A DNA stretch of 64,000 nucleotides from Planctomycetota bacterium (GCA_027625095.1 JAQBXN010000003.1:102617-166616); one strand, 5' to 3'. Shown: positions 9,948-18,727, counted from the first letter of the stretch. Numbers and translations: made by a program. The notes: generated from the letters alone by a model not told the origin.

Positions 9948-10520
9948 ATGCCATTCGGATGGCTCTTCGGTAGAAAAAAGAAGCGCAAGGGTATGGGCCA
10001 GCCCCCCAATCGGGAATATACGCTCCAGACCATGGCAGTCGGTTACCTGGTCGATTACGACATGGAGACTTGGCAGGTCGTTGAATACTCCGTTTACGAT
10101 TATGAGGGCGGATATAGGACCGAGGAGTGGGTGCTGCGATCATCCAGCGACGCCATTCGCTTTCTCGAACGCTCCGTCGAATACACCAAGAATTACTGGA
10201 CCCTCACCGAAACTCTGAGCTTCGATATTATTGAGGAAGACGCCATCGCCATCCTGCTCAGCGATGATCAGGAGTTGAACGAACTGACCGTGGATGGCGC
10301 ACGATTCGTGTTCACCGAAAGTGGCAACGGTCGAGCACGAGTAAATGGAGAGGGAACAGGCAGGCATTTTGTTGCGCATAACTTTGAAGGCCCGGAGGGA
10401 ACAGTTCTTTTCATCATGCAATGGGGGGATCGAGATTTCGACCTTGTGGGCGGCGAGTATGTCGAGGAGTATCAATTCACCAATATATTGCCGGGAAGGC
10501 TGACGGAGAACGGGTCATAA
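9948..10520 (+). CDS. DUF4178-like protein
   Basis: Small soluble protein of 190 residues with a basic N-terminus (GRKKKRKG) followed by a beta-rich domain: YTLQTMAVGYLVDYDMETWQV, the acidic YVEEYQFTN end strand and the core EEDAIAILLSDDQ. The pattern and setting resemble DUF4178, a domain of unknown function that often accompanies membrane spermidine synthase and DUF350 genes. The assignment is based on context plus general resemblance. AGGAG stands six bases before the ATG, which supports the start. It is followed 59 bases later by the zinc-ribbon membrane protein. Confidence 0.6.
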   Translation: MPFGWLFGRKKKRKGMGQPPNREYTLQTMAVGYLVDYDMETWQVVEYSVYDYEGGYRTEEWVLRSSSDAIRFLERSVEYTKNYWTLTETLSFDIIEEDAIAILLSDDQELNELTVDGARFVFTESGNGRARVNGEGTGRHFVAHNFEGPEGTVLFIMQWGDRDFDLVGGEYVEEYQFTNILPGRLTENGS

Positions 10521-10579
10521 TGTTTCGCCAATCTCCTAATACGGGAACGCGGACACCTTTTTTGAAAGGGGACAGTTGA

Positions 10580-11596
10580 ATGCGCTGCCCACAATGCGGC
10601 CAGATAAATCCAATCTCGATCACTCGCTGTGACTGCGGTTACGATCTTCAGTCGCGTCCGGGAGCGAGGATGCATGACAGCTTCCTCAGCCGCCACGAAA
10701 GTAACATCGGCTGCCTCACTTTCATCACCGTCTGCGTGCTCTGCATGTGGGTTGCCGGATGCTTTATTCCGAATAAAGAGCCCGTCCGCATCATGCAGAA
10801 GGAGCTCGACCAGTTCCCTGGGTATTCGATCATTTGCGAAGACGTGGAGGATGGCTGGTTTAGAAATTACATCTATTTGAAGGGCACATTCCGCACCCTG
10901 GAATCTGCGAATGATACCCTCGCCGAAGAGGAGGCGAAGGAAGATGGGGGCCCTGAAAAGGAACTGGAAAACGCCGAGCCTATCCTCGAAGAAATCAAGA
11001 GGAAATATCAGGTCAGGGATGGGATGGTTCGCCGCTACGAACCATACGTCGGAATGGTGGTGGCCAGTAAGATGAAGAAGGGTGGCCAGATCGAAGTTAC
11101 CGGACTAGATCGGGCCAGCCCACCTTACTACCATTACGTAGGCCACCGCAGGTACGGCTACTGGATAGGCCCTCGCTGGCATTTTTATCCCTCGTACAGC
11201 AGCAGGTTCGGTTATTACGGTGGAGCGGGCGTCATGATCACCAGGCCGATGTACAGTTCGTACAGATCCTCTTACTCCACTCGCCAGCCCTACTTCGGAG
11301 GCACGACCGGTGGACGGCCCATGTATGGCTCAAGTGGCAGTGTAACTGCCAAAGCTAATCCCGGGTTTGTAAGCCGCTATCAGTCAAAAACGGGCTCCTC
11401 ATATTCCAGGCCGGGAGCCAGCAGCTACAAGAGTTCGAGTGCTCCACGTCCTTCGACCTCAAAATCGTCATTCGGTTCGAGATCCTCGTCTTCGGGGACC
11501 TCTTCAACCAGGAGTTCCGGTTTCTTTTCGGGGTTCTCTTCCGGCAGTCGCTCAAGTTCGAGCCGCGGCGGGTTCTCGGGTTTTGGCGGGAAATAG
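10580..11596 (+). CDS. Zinc-ribbon membrane protein with Gly/Ser/Tyr-rich tail, unknown
   Basis: This 338-residue protein opens with a zinc ribbon (CPQCGQ at residues 3-8 and CDCGYD at about 18-23). One transmembrane helix follows (about 44-63, ending WVAGC), then a soluble domain of roughly 120 residues. The C-terminal 130 residues are low complexity, rich in Ser, Gly, Tyr and Arg, ending SSRGGFSGFGGK. Such tails recall the Gly/Ser-rich ends of DUF1190-type and TPM-type envelope proteins, but I do not recognise a named family. Its position inside the spermidine-synthase/DUF4178/DUF350 cluster suggests it belongs to the same envelope system. Confidence 0.7.
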   Translation: MRCPQCGQINPISITRCDCGYDLQSRPGARMHDSFLSRHESNIGCLTFITVCVLCMWVAGCFIPNKEPVRIMQKELDQFPGYSIICEDVEDGWFRNYIYLKGTFRTLESANDTLAEEEAKEDGGPEKELENAEPILEEIKRKYQVRDGMVRRYEPYVGMVVASKMKKGGQIEVTGLDRASPPYYHYVGHRRYGYWIGPRWHFYPSYSSRFGYYGGAGVMITRPMYSSYRSSYSTRQPYFGGTTGGRPMYGSSGSVTAKANPGFVSRYQSKTGSSYSRPGASSYKSSSAPRPSTSKSSFGSRSSSSGTSSTRSSGFFSGFSSGSRSSSSRGGFSGFGGK

Positions 11597-11646
11597 CTTT
11601 TCGTGTGGGCAGAGTGCCCGCAATCAAACCTTTCATGAGGTTTCAG

Positions 11647-12633
11647 ATGAAGTCCAAGCATGTCACATTTTTCACAGGTGTAGCAGTTCTATTGTTTCAG
11701 ACTGCCGTATTCGGAGAGGCCGAACTTGAAATGAAAACAGGGGGCGGATTCAGCGCCTACCTTACTTCCCTAGCCCACTCTGTCTTCTATATCACCGAGG
11801 CGTTCGTTCTCTTCTACCTGGCGAAAGTCGCATACGCCAAGCTCTACCGAAAGGTGGACCTCAATGCCGAACTGTTCACCAGGGACAACTTGGCCGCAGC
11901 CGTCTCGACTTGCGGCTACTACTTTGGAATCCTCCTCGCCCTGGGCGGCGTCATTACAGGCCCTTCGAACGGCCTGAGCCAGGATATCGCCTCCATTGGC
12001 CTGTATGGCCTTTTGTCGATCGCGCTCATGCTCGTGGCAAGCATCATGTGCGAGCATATTCTGCTGCCGCAGTTCAATAACACCAAGGAAGTGATTGAAG
12101 ATCGCAACCTCGGCACCGCGTTCGTCGAGGCCGGAGTTTACACGGCAAACGGCCTCATCCTGTTCCGCACCGGCCAGGGAAGCACCGGCGCCGAAAGCAG
12201 CCAGTGGGAGCAGGTCTTTGTAACGGTAGTCTTTTGGATCCTTGCCCAGATCGCACTGATTATCGCCGGTCGAATTTACGATAAAATAACTCCTCACAAG
12301 ATTCACGATGAGATAGAACGGGATAACGCGGCCGTCGGACTCGCTTATGGCGGCGCCCTGGTCGGCATGGGCAATATCGTAAGCGCGGCGGTCTCGGGTG
12401 ATTTTTATCCCAACGAACCCGGCGCGTGGAGCGCAGCGATTTCTACATTCGCGATCGACACCATCTTCGGCATGATCATGCTGATCATCATTCACCGCGT
12501 GACAGATATCGTTCTCGCTCCGAATGTATCGCTGGCCGCCGAGCAGACCCAGGAGAAGCCAAGCGTGGGTGCGGGCCTTCTGGAAGCGTTCGGATACATC
12601 GGCGCCTCCATGCTGGTGGTCTGGTCCCTGTAG
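11647..12633 (+). CDS. DUF350 family membrane protein
   Basis: A 328-residue multi-spanning membrane protein made of two repeats of a DUF350-like unit (four helices each, about residues 25-160 and 180-328). Each repeat contains a polar NNLAAA/DNAAVGLAYGGALVGMGN-type helix, which is the DUF350 hallmark. The reading frame is open back to a GTG at 11605, but the ATG at 11647 has GAGG six bases upstream and gives a clean signal-like N-terminus (MKSKHVTFFTGVAVLLFQTAVFG, then EAE), so I chose it. It is the last gene of the polyamine-type cluster. Family members are often found next to aminopropyltransferase and glutathionylspermidine-synthase-like genes. Its biochemical role is unknown. Confidence 0.82.
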   Translation: MKSKHVTFFTGVAVLLFQTAVFGEAELEMKTGGGFSAYLTSLAHSVFYITEAFVLFYLAKVAYAKLYRKVDLNAELFTRDNLAAAVSTCGYYFGILLALGGVITGPSNGLSQDIASIGLYGLLSIALMLVASIMCEHILLPQFNNTKEVIEDRNLGTAFVEAGVYTANGLILFRTGQGSTGAESSQWEQVFVTVVFWILAQIALIIAGRIYDKITPHKIHDEIERDNAAVGLAYGGALVGMGNIVSAAVSGDFYPNEPGAWSAAISTFAIDTIFGMIMLIIIHRVTDIVLAPNVSLAAEQTQEKPSVGAGLLEAFGYIGASMLVVWSL

Positions 12634-13070
12634 GCGTCGAACAGGTGGATTGGGATTCGCTCCTCCTGTCTGTAAGGGATTATTTGCCCGCGAAGATTCG
12701 CCTCAAACCATGAAGCGTGACACCGTAGCCCAGGCCTCCAGGCCGGAGGCATGGTCCCTACCCACATTCCAGATCGTTCTTTATGCCAAAGGCATTACAT
12801 CCTAAGGCGGCCTTCGGCCGCAGAAACCGAGTACCACGGATGTAAAGGGCCACGGATATCGGAATCAAAACATCTGCGGTCTCTTCATCCGTGGCCCTCT
12901 TCATCCGTGGCCCTCTTCATCCGTGGCCCTCTTCATCCGTGGCCCTCTTCATCCGTGGCCAAAAAGATCTCCGCACCACGCTGAGAAGTAACAACTTCTG
13001 ACTCTGTAGCCCCGGAGTTACGAGGCTTCGCGAGCTACCCTGGGTTTGGAGACAAGGGCCAGTTCATCCC
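12634..13070. other. Non-coding stretch with small hairpins
   Basis: 437 bases between convergent genes with no credible gene. It holds several short inverted repeats, for example GGCGGCC-TTC-GGCCGC near 12808 and the TGCC-AAA-GGCA dyad near 12785. It also has the 16-bp tandem repeat listed separately and another GTAGC...GCTAC-flanked hairpin near 13007-13036. The open frame that runs through the repeat has no conserved content. Confidence 0.6.
12881..12960. repeat. Five perfect tandem copies of a 16-bp unit
   Basis: The unit CTCTTCATCCGTGGCC is repeated five times without a mismatch, at 12881, 12897, 12913, 12929 and 12945. A partial inverted copy of the unit (AGGGCCACGGAT) lies at 12846-12857, so the region can also form a hairpin. 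There are no spacers, so this is not a CRISPR array. Confidence 0.95.
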
Positions 13071-13997
13071 TTACACGGCGCCACTCACGAGGGCCAAGGC
13101 GCCGAGACCATAAAAGGTGTATTCCGAATCGCGGCCTTCATCCCAGATGCCGCCCCGGAAGCCGCCTGTTCCGACTTCGCAGCGTTCGACGTAGTCACGT
13201 AGTGCATCGAGGTCGAGCTCATCATCGAAACCAAGATCGGTCAAGGTGAGGAGACCGGTAAATGTGGATAACACATCCGCGGCGGGGATTCGGCCGTTAG
13301 CCTTTAGTCCGCCTTCCGAGTTTTGCATGCCGACAAGGAACCCCACGGCCGACGAGATCATTTCTTCCTCCACTTCGCCCAGCAGAACCAGTAAGGCCAA
13401 GGCCGCGGCAGTTGGGTTCGTGCCGCCTTTGCGTGCCGGTTTTACTTCAACAAATCCGCCGTCCTCGCGCTGACGTTCGAGGATGAACTCAGCGAGTCGC
13501 CCCTTCTCTGGAAGTTCACGTTCAATCATCTCGTAACACAATGCCACGAGAAAAGAGTGATATGTGCTTCCGCTCGCACTCTCGATGGCACGGGCGTAAC
13601 CGCCATCGTCCTTACGATACTTTTCCAGCTCTGCAGCTACCCGATCTGGAAACGCTTCTCCCGCCTCTTCGACAAGTTTCGGCCCGCCCGCCCCCCTCAC
13701 CACCATCGAGGCATAGAGTAAGGAAAGAAAATCAATAATCGTGGCCTGGCGATGCAGGCAGCTGCGCAGGTACGCGCCCGACCGAAGCACCAGTGACTCC
13801 TTTACGCAGCCGAGGCATTCCAGTCCGCGGAGTGCAAAACCGGTGTAGTACAGGTCGGAGCCACCATCACGGTCTGGAAAACCGCCGTCCTCGCATTGAA
13901 GGTTATGCAGATACCTGCCGTGTCTGTTCCGAAAATTTTCAGGGAACTCGGCCAGGGCGGCGGCAAGCCGCTGATTCAAGTGCAAAAGATACGACAT
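13071..13997 (-). CDS. Prenyltransferase/terpenoid cyclase-like alpha-alpha toroid protein
   Basis: A 308-residue protein made of repeated units of the form LQxxDGGFxxxxxxxSxxYxTxFALxxL (for example LQCEDGGFPDRDGGSDLYYTGFALRGL, RQREDGGF, MQNSEGGL and GTGGFRGG). These are the motif of squalene cyclases and protein prenyltransferase beta subunits. No catalytic DxDD is evident, so cyclase chemistry is doubtful; a Cys/Asp/His zinc site as in prenyltransferase beta subunits is possible. The TGA of the upstream thioesterase overlaps the ATG at 13997 as TGATG, so the two genes are translationally coupled. That argues for this start over the ATG at 14024. Confidence 0.75.
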   Translation of the reverse strand: MSYLLHLNQRLAAALAEFPENFRNRHGRYLHNLQCEDGGFPDRDGGSDLYYTGFALRGLECLGCVKESLVLRSGAYLRSCLHRQATIIDFLSLLYASMVVRGAGGPKLVEEAGEAFPDRVAAELEKYRKDDGGYARAIESASGSTYHSFLVALCYEMIERELPEKGRLAEFILERQREDGGFVEVKPARKGGTNPTAAALALLVLLGEVEEEMISSAVGFLVGMQNSEGGLKANGRIPAADVLSTFTGLLTLTDLGFDDELDLDALRDYVERCEVGTGGFRGGIWDEGRDSEYTFYGLGALALVSGAV

Positions 13998-14443
13998 CAG
14001 TCTTTGCCTTGTTGGCTTCCGCAATCCATCACAAGTGGCGTAAAGAGGGCGCGAATCTCGTCCGGAATGGGCACGGATTTCAGGGTGTCGCCAGGGCCGC
14101 GTTTGCAGCAGATGGTTACAAACCGGCCAGTGGCGATTGGCTCAGTGTCCCTGACAAATGTGAAGACGTGCGTCAGAGTTTTTTCACTCATTTTTTCTAT
14201 CACCATGTGCACTTCGAGTTCGTCTTCAAACCGTGCCGGCTTTTTGTAATCACACTGCGCACTCAGCCGGGGCCATCCCAGAAGTTCGCCTTCGCGCTCT
14301 TCATGCACGCTCATGCCGTGTGACCGGAAAAAGGCGTGTTCGGCCTCCTCCATCCATTTCATGAAGTTTGCAAAGTGGGCAATACCGGCCATATCGGTCT
14401 CGGCAAATTGAACCCGGCGTGGATAAACAAAGTCGGTTGGCAT
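13997..14443 (-). CDS. Acyl-CoA thioesterase, YbgC/4HBT hotdog family
   Basis: A 148-residue hotdog-fold protein. RRVQFAETDMAGIAHFANFMKWMEEAEHAFF carries the conserved ETDMxGxxHxxxYxxxxE pattern of YbgC/FadM-type thioesterases, with Asp and Glu in the active site. It would hydrolyse acyl- or aryl-CoA esters in the cytoplasm. The frame is open to 14530, but the methionine at 14443 (MPTDFVYPRR) gives a family-typical length and N-terminus. It is translationally coupled to the toroid protein through a TGATG overlap. The substrate is unknown; the pairing suggests a lipid or isoprenoid acyl intermediate, which is speculation. Confidence 0.85.
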   Translation of the reverse strand: MPTDFVYPRRVQFAETDMAGIAHFANFMKWMEEAEHAFFRSHGMSVHEEREGELLGWPRLSAQCDYKKPARFEDELEVHMVIEKMSEKTLTHVFTFVRDTEPIATGRFVTICCKRGPGDTLKSVPIPDEIRALFTPLVMDCGSQQGKD

Positions 14444-14568
14444 TCTCAGATGGCAGTCTGGGCCGGCGCGCGTTCGTGCTGCAAATAGTGGGGACACCGG
14501 AATCCTAGCTTGCCGAATGTTACCTGCCATTGGTAGAAGAGCACTTTACAACCCCTCGGGCATGACTT

Positions 14569-15321
14569 GTGGAAACCATCCTTAACTTAAGTTACTCAGA
14601 TAATCACGAGCGAAACGTTGTTGATCTTTTCCTTCCGGATCAACCCAACGGCTGCGGCCTGTTCTGTATTCACGGAGGCGGTTGGAGCGGTGGCAGCAAG
14701 GAACAGTGGCGGTCAGTTGCGCAACATTTCTGTGAACTGGGATTCTGCACGGCATCCACGAATTACCGCCTTTCCGGGCAAGCGCATCATCCTGCGCAGA
14801 TGGATGATGTTCGGCAGGCGTACTCCTTCTTTCAGGCTGAGCTGAAGTCACGAAACCTGGAGGTGGACAAAGTCGCGGCCATGGGTTCGTCCGCTGGTGG
14901 ACACCTTGCAGCCATGCTGGGAACGGACCGCGAGAACGCGCCGCAGGCTGTTGTCTGCTATTGCCCGGTAACCTCCATCTGTGAAGACTTACTGCAAATC
15001 GGGACGCTGAAGGATTGCTACCTGCAATTCATGGGCAAGCCGGAGGAGGACGCGGCCAGCGAATATAAGGAAGCATCTCCAGTGCTTCGAATTCAGGGAG
15101 GCGAACCGCCGTTCCTCTTCATTCATGGAGACGCGGATGAAACTGTGCCGCTCGTTCAGTCCACGGAAATGGCTGCGCGACTAATAAACGCAGGCGGCCA
15201 TTCCGAAGTCGAAGTGCTGCCGGGCGTGGGACACGGTTTCGGATACGGCGTGGTAAGTGATTCTCAAAAGATGTCGGTCGCCCGGATGGAGGGGTTTCTG
15301 AGGGAGCAGTTTGGGTTGTAG
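14569..15321 (+). CDS. Alpha/beta hydrolase (carboxylesterase, BD-FAE-like)
   Basis: A 250-residue esterase without a signal peptide. The oxyanion-hole motif HGGGWSGG lies at residues 35-42, the nucleophile elbow GSSAGG with Ser108, the acid in HGDADETVP (about Asp190) and the base in GVGHGFGYG (about His222). This order matches the esterase/lipase family that includes carbohydrate acetyl- and feruloyl-esterases. The start is a GTG; the nearby ATG at 14563 is out of frame. It is followed on the same strand by the DUF4838 protein, so action on esterified polysaccharide is plausible. Confidence 0.85.
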   Translation: METILNLSYSDNHERNVVDLFLPDQPNGCGLFCIHGGGWSGGSKEQWRSVAQHFCELGFCTASTNYRLSGQAHHPAQMDDVRQAYSFFQAELKSRNLEVDKVAAMGSSAGGHLAAMLGTDRENAPQAVVCYCPVTSICEDLLQIGTLKDCYLQFMGKPEEDAASEYKEASPVLRIQGGEPPFLFIHGDADETVPLVQSTEMAARLINAGGHSEVEVLPGVGHGFGYGVVSDSQKMSVARMEGFLREQFGL

Positions 15322-15385
15322 GCGCCTTCGAATCTCCAGTTTCAATATTCTGATCAAACTAAGGACCTTTAAAGTGAAGAGATAC

Positions 15386-17782
15386 ATGAAAGCGTTATCA
15401 AAGTGTGTCGGTGGATTAGCCCTCTTCGTTGCCGGCTGTGTTAGCGTTTCGGCAGAACGTTCGGGCCGAGATGAGCTGGTTGTCGCATCGGCCGGTATGA
15501 CTTCAGCCGTCGTTGTTGTTTCACCTGATGCAGGGAGTTACGAGAAACAGGCGGCAGATGAACTGGCACGATGCATCGGCCTGATGTGTGGGGCCACCCC
15601 AGGCATTGCAAATACGGTCGAGACTATTGCAGTCGCGTTAGCCGGCGAGGCGCCGGTGCTTGTGATTGGTCAGGAGGCGCTGAAGGCGCAACCGAATCTT
15701 GACGAGGCATTGAGGCGCGTCTTGAAAAAGAAGCCGCAGTTGCGCAATGACGGGATCGTTCTCCGCCGCGAGGGCAACCGGGTCTATCTGGTCGGCAACA
15801 ACGATATGAGCCATTACTTCGCGGCTGTCGAACTGCTCCGAATCTGGGGATGCCGCTGGTATATCCCGACCGAATTAGGCGAGTGCATTCCGGAGGCCAA
15901 AGCCCTGAAGGTGGGCAATCTCGATTACGCCTTTTCATCGCCCTTTGAAATTCGCAGCTACTGGATTTCATGGGTTGGCGATACCACCGGCGCCGCAGAT
16001 TTTCAGCGGCGAAACATGATGACCGGCCGCGTAGCGATGCCGCCGACCGGACACGCCTTGGGCCAATACACTAAAGGGCTCGGCACGGGCACATTCAATT
16101 TCCCGATCACTGATCCCAAGACCGCCGAACAAGTCGCCAGCAAAGTCGAGAAAATGTATGCGGAAGGAAAGTCATTCTCAGTCGGTATGGAAGACGGTTC
16201 CTATGATTCGGATTACCCACCCGACCAGAAGCTGATGAAGCTGCAATGGGACAAATATTTCATGCGCTGGTCGGTCACCGATCCGATGCTCGAGCTTTAC
16301 AACAACGTCGCCAAAATCCTTCAGGAGAAACATCCAAACAGCGGAGGGAAAATGGGTTTCCTCGTCTACGCAAACATGACTATTCCACCAGTTCGCGAGA
16401 TGAAGGCGGAACGTTCACTTTTCGGTGAATTGGCCCCTATCGACATCGATCCCATCCACGGCATGGACGACCCGCAGTCGCCACCGCGGCAGGAGTACCG
16501 AGACATGCTCCACGCCTGGGCAAAGATTATGGGCGGCCGCCTGGCGATTTACGATTACGACCAGGGAATGCTCGTCTGGCGAGACCTTCCAAATCCGTCG
16601 CACATGTCCTTCCGGCAGGATGTAAAGCATTACCGCGATACTGGAATTCTTGGCGTCAACACTGAGAGCCGTAATGCCATCGCGACCACGTTCCTCAATC
16701 TCCATATTCGCGGCCGCCTGATGTGGAATCCTGACGAAGATGTGGATGCCCTTCTGGCCGAGTTTTATCCCAAATTTTACGGTCCCGCGGCTGAGCCGAT
16801 GCGCACCTACTGGACGGCTATCTATGACGCATGGGAAAATACAATCTGTACCGAACACGAATACTTTGTAGCGCCTGCCATTTACACCCCGGAGGTAATG
16901 TCCATCCTGAAAACGAGCATTGAAAAAGCAGAAAAGGTCATGGAAGGCATAAAGACGAAGGGCGACAAGATGTCCCGTAATGAACAGCTTTACGTGAAAC
17001 GCATGACCTTCACTCGGTACAGTTATGATGTCACAGCGGGATACATGTCCATGGTGAGCGCGGCTGCCACCGATTGTGACTATGCCAGGGCCGTCCCGTT
17101 CGGTGAAAAGGCGATCGCCGTGCGGGAGAATCTGACGGACATGAGCGGCACCTTCACCACTTATCGCAATTACAAAGTCGAACACAACGGGTACGCCTGG
17201 TTTCCAGGCGAGATCCGACAGTATCGGGAACTGATTCCTTTTGTGGATGGAACAAAAGGCAAGCTCATCACCAAACTGCCCCTCGAATGGGCCTTCCGGC
17301 GTGATAAAGACAATAAGGGAGTTGAGAGGAATTACGCTGCCGCAGCTATTGACCTGACCTATTGGAATGCGAACAAGGCAACGCTCACCCTCGACAGTCT
17401 CAAGGATTACCCCGATCAGTGGGAGACGCTGCGCACGGACATCTATGCCCAGGCCCTCGGTATCCGGCATCCGGATCGGCAGAGCTTTATCGGTCACATG
17501 TGGTATCGCACGGATGTGGAACTGACCGCGGATCAAGTCAAGGGCGCAACCCACCTTCGTTTCCCCGGCCTGTTCAATGAATGCTGGCTCTACATCGACG
17601 GCAAGGAAGTTGCCTACCGCAAGCAGGGAAAACTCTGGTGGCTGAACGATTACCGCTTCGAGTGGGATGTCGACCTGACCGGTAAACTGAAAGCCGGGAA
17701 GAACACCATCGCCCTCCGCTGCAATTGTGAGCACCATCTCGGAGGGATGTTCAGGAGGCCGTTTCTATATGAGGCGAAGTAA
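15386..17782 (+). CDS. DUF4838 secreted lipoprotein, glycosidase-like
   Basis: A 798-residue exported protein. The start at 15386 gives MKALSKCVGGLALFVAGCVSVSA, a lipoprotein-like signal with Cys at 18 (the open frame begins at 15311 but that extension lacks signal character). The N-terminal domain (about 30-200) resembles the alpha-glucuronidase N-domain (EKQAADELARCIG, LLRIWGCRWYIPTELGE). The middle part (about 230-480) fits DUF4838 with a barrel-like core (SVGMEDGSYD). The C-terminal 150 residues form a beta-rich carbohydrate-binding-like module (WLYIDGKEVAYRKQ). Catalytic residues are not established. The neighbouring esterase and small secreted-type proteins suggest polysaccharide turnover. 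Confidence 0.8.
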   Translation: MKALSKCVGGLALFVAGCVSVSAERSGRDELVVASAGMTSAVVVVSPDAGSYEKQAADELARCIGLMCGATPGIANTVETIAVALAGEAPVLVIGQEALKAQPNLDEALRRVLKKKPQLRNDGIVLRREGNRVYLVGNNDMSHYFAAVELLRIWGCRWYIPTELGECIPEAKALKVGNLDYAFSSPFEIRSYWISWVGDTTGAADFQRRNMMTGRVAMPPTGHALGQYTKGLGTGTFNFPITDPKTAEQVASKVEKMYAEGKSFSVGMEDGSYDSDYPPDQKLMKLQWDKYFMRWSVTDPMLELYNNVAKILQEKHPNSGGKMGFLVYANMTIPPVREMKAERSLFGELAPIDIDPIHGMDDPQSPPRQEYRDMLHAWAKIMGGRLAIYDYDQGMLVWRDLPNPSHMSFRQDVKHYRDTGILGVNTESRNAIATTFLNLHIRGRLMWNPDEDVDALLAEFYPKFYGPAAEPMRTYWTAIYDAWENTICTEHEYFVAPAIYTPEVMSILKTSIEKAEKVMEGIKTKGDKMSRNEQLYVKRMTFTRYSYDVTAGYMSMVSAAATDCDYARAVPFGEKAIAVRENLTDMSGTFTTYRNYKVEHNGYAWFPGEIRQYRELIPFVDGTKGKLITKLPLEWAFRRDKDNKGVERNYAAAAIDLTYWNANKATLTLDSLKDYPDQWETLRTDIYAQALGIRHPDRQSFIGHMWYRTDVELTADQVKGATHLRFPGLFNECWLYIDGKEVAYRKQGKLWWLNDYRFEWDVDLTGKLKAGKNTIALRCNCEHHLGGMFRRPFLYEAK

Positions 17783-17813
17783 TACGTAATTCGTAAGTTG
17801 GCTGCGTATTACG

Positions 17814-17840
17814 TCATTACTCATTACTCATTACTCATTA
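17814..17840. repeat. Heptanucleotide tandem repeat TCATTAC just before a start codon
   Basis: TCATTAC is repeated at 17814, 17821 and 17828 and continues as TCATTA into the ATG at 17840. A short dyad (GTAATACG / CGTATTAC) lies just upstream between about 17779 and 17812. The repeat replaces any Shine-Dalgarno sequence. Confidence 0.9.
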
Positions 17841-18727
17841 TGCCCACTGATATCCGACTCAGCAGATTCAAACCGCAGCCGATCATCCTCTCCTTCGATG
17901 ATTTTGACGAAGGGGTAAACGGATGGGCAGAGCTGTGCGGCAACCACAACGGAGACCTGGACCAGGTTCGCCAGGTTTTCAAAGACATGCGGCCGCCACA
18001 GCTCAGCAATTGCACCTTCTTTGACATCGGCACGCACGGCGCGATGCACGGCAACTACGCGCTCAAGCTGGCGACCCGACCAAAGCGTTTTCATCAGGCC
18101 GTCGGAATCAAGAGACTAACGGCCCGTTCGAACGGGCTCGTGCAGATGGAGGCCTATTTCAGCTACAAGGCCGAACAGTCACTGAACCCGCAAGAGAACT
18201 GGGACGGAAATGCCCATCCATCGGAAAAGGATTTTGGATCGTTCACCATCTGGAACGATATCTGCCTCGGCAGTGAGCCGGGCGACCGGTACATGTGTGC
18301 GCTCCGATATCAGAATACAGACTTGGAAGGTAATCTTGTCCAGAACTGGAGCTATAAGACCGGCCTCCACCCCACGACAAAGATGATGCTCGGGGGAATC
18401 GAAAGCGAGGGCAACGATGTTCACGTTGCGTCTTCCACTGACTGGCGTCTCATGGACGGCGGCTACCAGCCTCTCTGTTTCAACGAAGTGCCCACCAAAG
18501 TGAACTGGCACTACCTGCGCTGGACGTTCGACCTCGCCGAGCATCGCAACGTCGAATTGCAAGTGAACGACAAGATCATGGATGTCTCTGAAGTGCCTGT
18601 GCTGCATTATCCGGACGCATATACCAGCATTCCCCGACTTTTGAATTTTTGCTTTGACGTGCGCACGCACGCGGATGTGCGTAATTTCCTGTTCCTTGAT
18701 TCCGTTGTGATCTCGATGACGGAGTAA
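17840..18727 (+). CDS. Conserved-type protein of unknown function, beta-rich
   Basis: A 295-residue soluble protein with no signal peptide if the ATG at 17840 is used (MPTDIRLSRFKPQPIILSFDDFDEGVNGW); an in-frame start at 17798 would add a low-quality extension. The sequence alternates short beta-type segments such as LVQMEAYFSYKAEQ, FGSFTIWNDICLG, WHYLRWTFDLAEHRNVELQVNDKIMD and FLFLDSVVISM, a pattern suggestive of a jelly-roll/concanavalin-like fold. I do not recognise the family. No clear ribosome-binding site is present, only the TCATTAC repeat. Position after the DUF4838 gene suggests a related role. Confidence 0.65.
   Translation: MPTDIRLSRFKPQPIILSFDDFDEGVNGWAELCGNHNGDLDQVRQVFKDMRPPQLSNCTFFDIGTHGAMHGNYALKLATRPKRFHQAVGIKRLTARSNGLVQMEAYFSYKAEQSLNPQENWDGNAHPSEKDFGSFTIWNDICLGSEPGDRYMCALRYQNTDLEGNLVQNWSYKTGLHPTTKMMLGGIESEGNDVHVASSTDWRLMDGGYQPLCFNEVPTKVNWHYLRWTFDLAEHRNVELQVNDKIMDVSEVPVLHYPDAYTSIPRLLNFCFDVRTHADVRNFLFLDSVVISMTE

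Noticed and set aside
12881..12960. CRISPR array
   Set aside because: The 16-bp units are adjacent without spacers, and no cas gene is nearby.
16415..17737. 440-residue minus-strand frame across the DUF4838 gene
   Set aside because: The plus strand codes for a recognisable DUF4838 protein; the minus frame has no motif and is a shadow.
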